Positions 62,976 through 64,000 of a stretch of 64,000 nucleotides of DNA are shown in pieces. This DNA is from JAZKID01 sp963714065 (GTDB lineage Bacteria > Pseudomonadota > Alphaproteobacteria > Rhizobiales > UBA4765). The position numbers and the translations under genes are program-made. Within the stretch, counting starts at the first letter, position 1. Each line of letters opens with the position of its first letter. The stretch is from assembly GCA_963714065.1 (NCBI GenBank), contig OY970226.1, forward strand, positions 744,001 through 808,000, written 5' to 3'. The notes below the pieces were generated by a model, which worked only from the letters and a program-made list of their open reading frames with translations, made no database searches and was not told the DNA's origin.

Positions 62976-63424
62976 TAATTTTCCTTGATTGCTTTTTTAA
63001 CGACCCGGCGCAGCATCGCCCTGGTGCGCTTTTTATTTGCGCGCCAGCTCACATAAAAGAACGGTTGAGCTGGAAGTTCCCTAAGCCGCAACCCAAATTC
63101 CATAAAGATCGCTTCAGGAATTCCCTTGCCGCCTGCATAAAGCGTGATGCGCTTGCCGTTTGACGCTTTTTTGCTTTTTCCAACCAACCTGACGCCAGCT
63201 GGTGGATCGCCCCATGTCCAGCCTATAGAATCGCGCAACGCGCCTGGTGGAAGACGACCGCTTGTTTTTGAGCCCTCATAAACCGGAGCCAAGCGCTTCA
63301 TCATGCCAACAATTTCGTTTGCGGCCTGCTCCATGGCAGAAAGCAATGCCGCATCAACGGCGGGCGTCAGGCGTTTTAAAGATTGTTCAAAACGCTCAAC
63401 GCCCGTCCATTTCAGTGTAAACAT
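62972..63424 (-). CDS. HK97 gp10-like head-tail joining protein
   Basis: 150 residues of the HK97 gp10 family: a helical N-terminus (FEQSLKRLTPAVDAALLSAM.. IVGMMKRLAPVYEG) and the typical TSGRLPPGALRDSIGW segment, then FMEFG.RELPAQPFFYVSWR. In siphoviruses it joins the tail to the portal. Start overlaps the upstream stop by one base. Confidence 0.88.
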   Translation of the reverse strand: MFTLKWTGVERFEQSLKRLTPAVDAALLSAMEQAANEIVGMMKRLAPVYEGSKTSGRLPPGALRDSIGWTWGDPPAGVRLVGKSKKASNGKRITLYAGGKGIPEAIFMEFGLRLRELPAQPFFYVSWRANKKRTRAMLRRVVKKAIKENY

Positions 63425-63942
63425 TAAGCAGAGCGCGCGAGAACGCCGATCTGATATTTGGCAGTCGCACCCGAGCTATTGGCAATTCGCAATGTATCTG
63501 CGCTGCCCGCCGCAACCGATGCCAAGCCAGACGCATCTGGGGCAACAAGAAAGAGAGCTGCACCAGGACGCAGCGCTAGTGTTGGCGAAGTGCCGCCCAT
63601 AAGAACGACCGGATTCGATGCGCCTTGACCTAGCGTAAGAGTTGTTGTGTTCGCCGTCCCGTCTTTTGCTTTGTTAACTATTACAAGCGCTACCAGCTCT
63701 GCGGCAGCGACCGTCGCGCCCAATGCATCCGTCAGCGCGCCGGCAAGGTCGATATCGTCGTTTGAGCTGGCGTTAACGCTGCGCTCGTCAAGCCAAATAA
63801 TGTCCGCTTGATTAGCGCCGGTACCGTTCGCAAGCTGGATAAGCTCTTCTATTTTTGGTGTAAATTGTGGTCCACCAAAATCGTTGCCGCCAGTTTGTGT
63901 AGCCTTGAAACGCAAAAGAAACTCAGATGTAAGGTTTGTCAT
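63424..63942 (-). CDS. Phage structural hypothetical protein
   Basis: 172 residues, beta-rich and Ala/Thr-rich (LVIVNKAKDGTANTTTLTLG, PTLALRPGAALFLVAPDASG). The sequence looks like a capsid-decoration or joining protein between the head and tail genes. No family named with confidence. Confidence 0.7.
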   Translation of the reverse strand: MTNLTSEFLLRFKATQTGGNDFGGPQFTPKIEELIQLANGTGANQADIIWLDERSVNASSNDDIDLAGALTDALGATVAAAELVALVIVNKAKDGTANTTTLTLGQGASNPVVLMGGTSPTLALRPGAALFLVAPDASGLASVAAGSADTLRIANSSGATAKYQIGVLARSA

Positions 63943-63963
63943 ATTTTAGTCTCCTGTTCGAGG

Positions 63964-64000
63964 TTAAGTTGCTACGCCGCCCTCAAGCGTCAAAAAGTAA
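63964..64000 (-). CDS. C-terminal end of a phage gene cut by the window edge
   Basis: On the minus strand the last codons read YFLTLEGGVAT and stop (TAA at 63966-63964). The frame is open to the window edge. Located just upstream of the structural gene, so probably another head or connector gene. Too short to assign. Confidence 0.4.
   Translation of the reverse strand, partial: YFLTLEGGVAT

Overview
The window comes from the chromosome of an alphaproteobacterium whose exact taxon I cannot name. Supporting signs are a serC-type leader ahead of a serC-serA pair, a LuxI/LuxR pair, a BcsS-like protein, a small Omp25-like outer-membrane protein, gene-transfer-agent-like tail genes, and a tRNA-His fragment with A73. 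Core genes look GC-rich and several secreted-protein candidates are visibly AT-richer.

Region 1 (1-17.4 kb) is a non-flagellar type III secretion system (T3SS). The end of sctD and sctV run on the + strand. A long minus-strand operon (11.07 to 2.99 kb) reads sctJ-K-L-N-O-Q-R-S-T-U. It is followed by AT-rich genes: a possible substrate, a 94-aa protein, candidates for the inner rod (SctI) and needle (SctF), an N-terminal secretin half resembling rhizobial RhcC1/NolW, and a 789-aa polyproline protein. Three features stand out: SctU has FGDR where the autocleavage motif NPTH should be, the secretin is split, and REP-like palindromes sit in many of the gaps.

Region 2 (17.4-45.5 kb) is mostly housekeeping: glutaryl-CoA dehydrogenase, asparaginase, methylmalonyl-CoA mutase, glmM, serC-serA, hisS, an L,D-transpeptidase and a ThDP enzyme. 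It also holds a quorum-sensing locus in which the luxI-like gene overlaps a cytochrome P450 gene by 41 nt, with a metallo-beta-lactamase-fold gene downstream and a divergent luxR. Scattered AT-rich genes without signal peptides are plausible T3SS substrates: a protein with a duplicated ChaN/EreA-like half (25.3 kb), a His-Cys clan CD-like protein (38.2 kb), a HELMH zincin next to a Gln/Asn/Pro-rich protein (40.4-41.9 kb) and a protein with a hydrophobic core (44.5 kb).

Region 3 (45.55 kb to the end) is the left part of a siphovirus-like prophage integrated in a tRNA-His gene; the displaced 3' half of the tRNA lies at 45553-45599. All genes are on the minus strand. From right to left they are head-tail joining and tail genes (HK97 gp10-like, DUF3168, tail tube, GTA-type chaperone, tape measure, lambda M-L-K-like genes, a gpI-gpJ fusion), tail fibres, a lysis group (CHAP, GH19 endolysin, holin-lipoprotein) and a Dam methylase. 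The tail tube gene has an in-frame TGA, a tail fibre is frameshifted at a GC dinucleotide run, and the gpK and chaperone genes show -1 arrangements. The prophage is therefore either decaying or uses recoding. Integrase, terminase and capsid genes lie outside the window.
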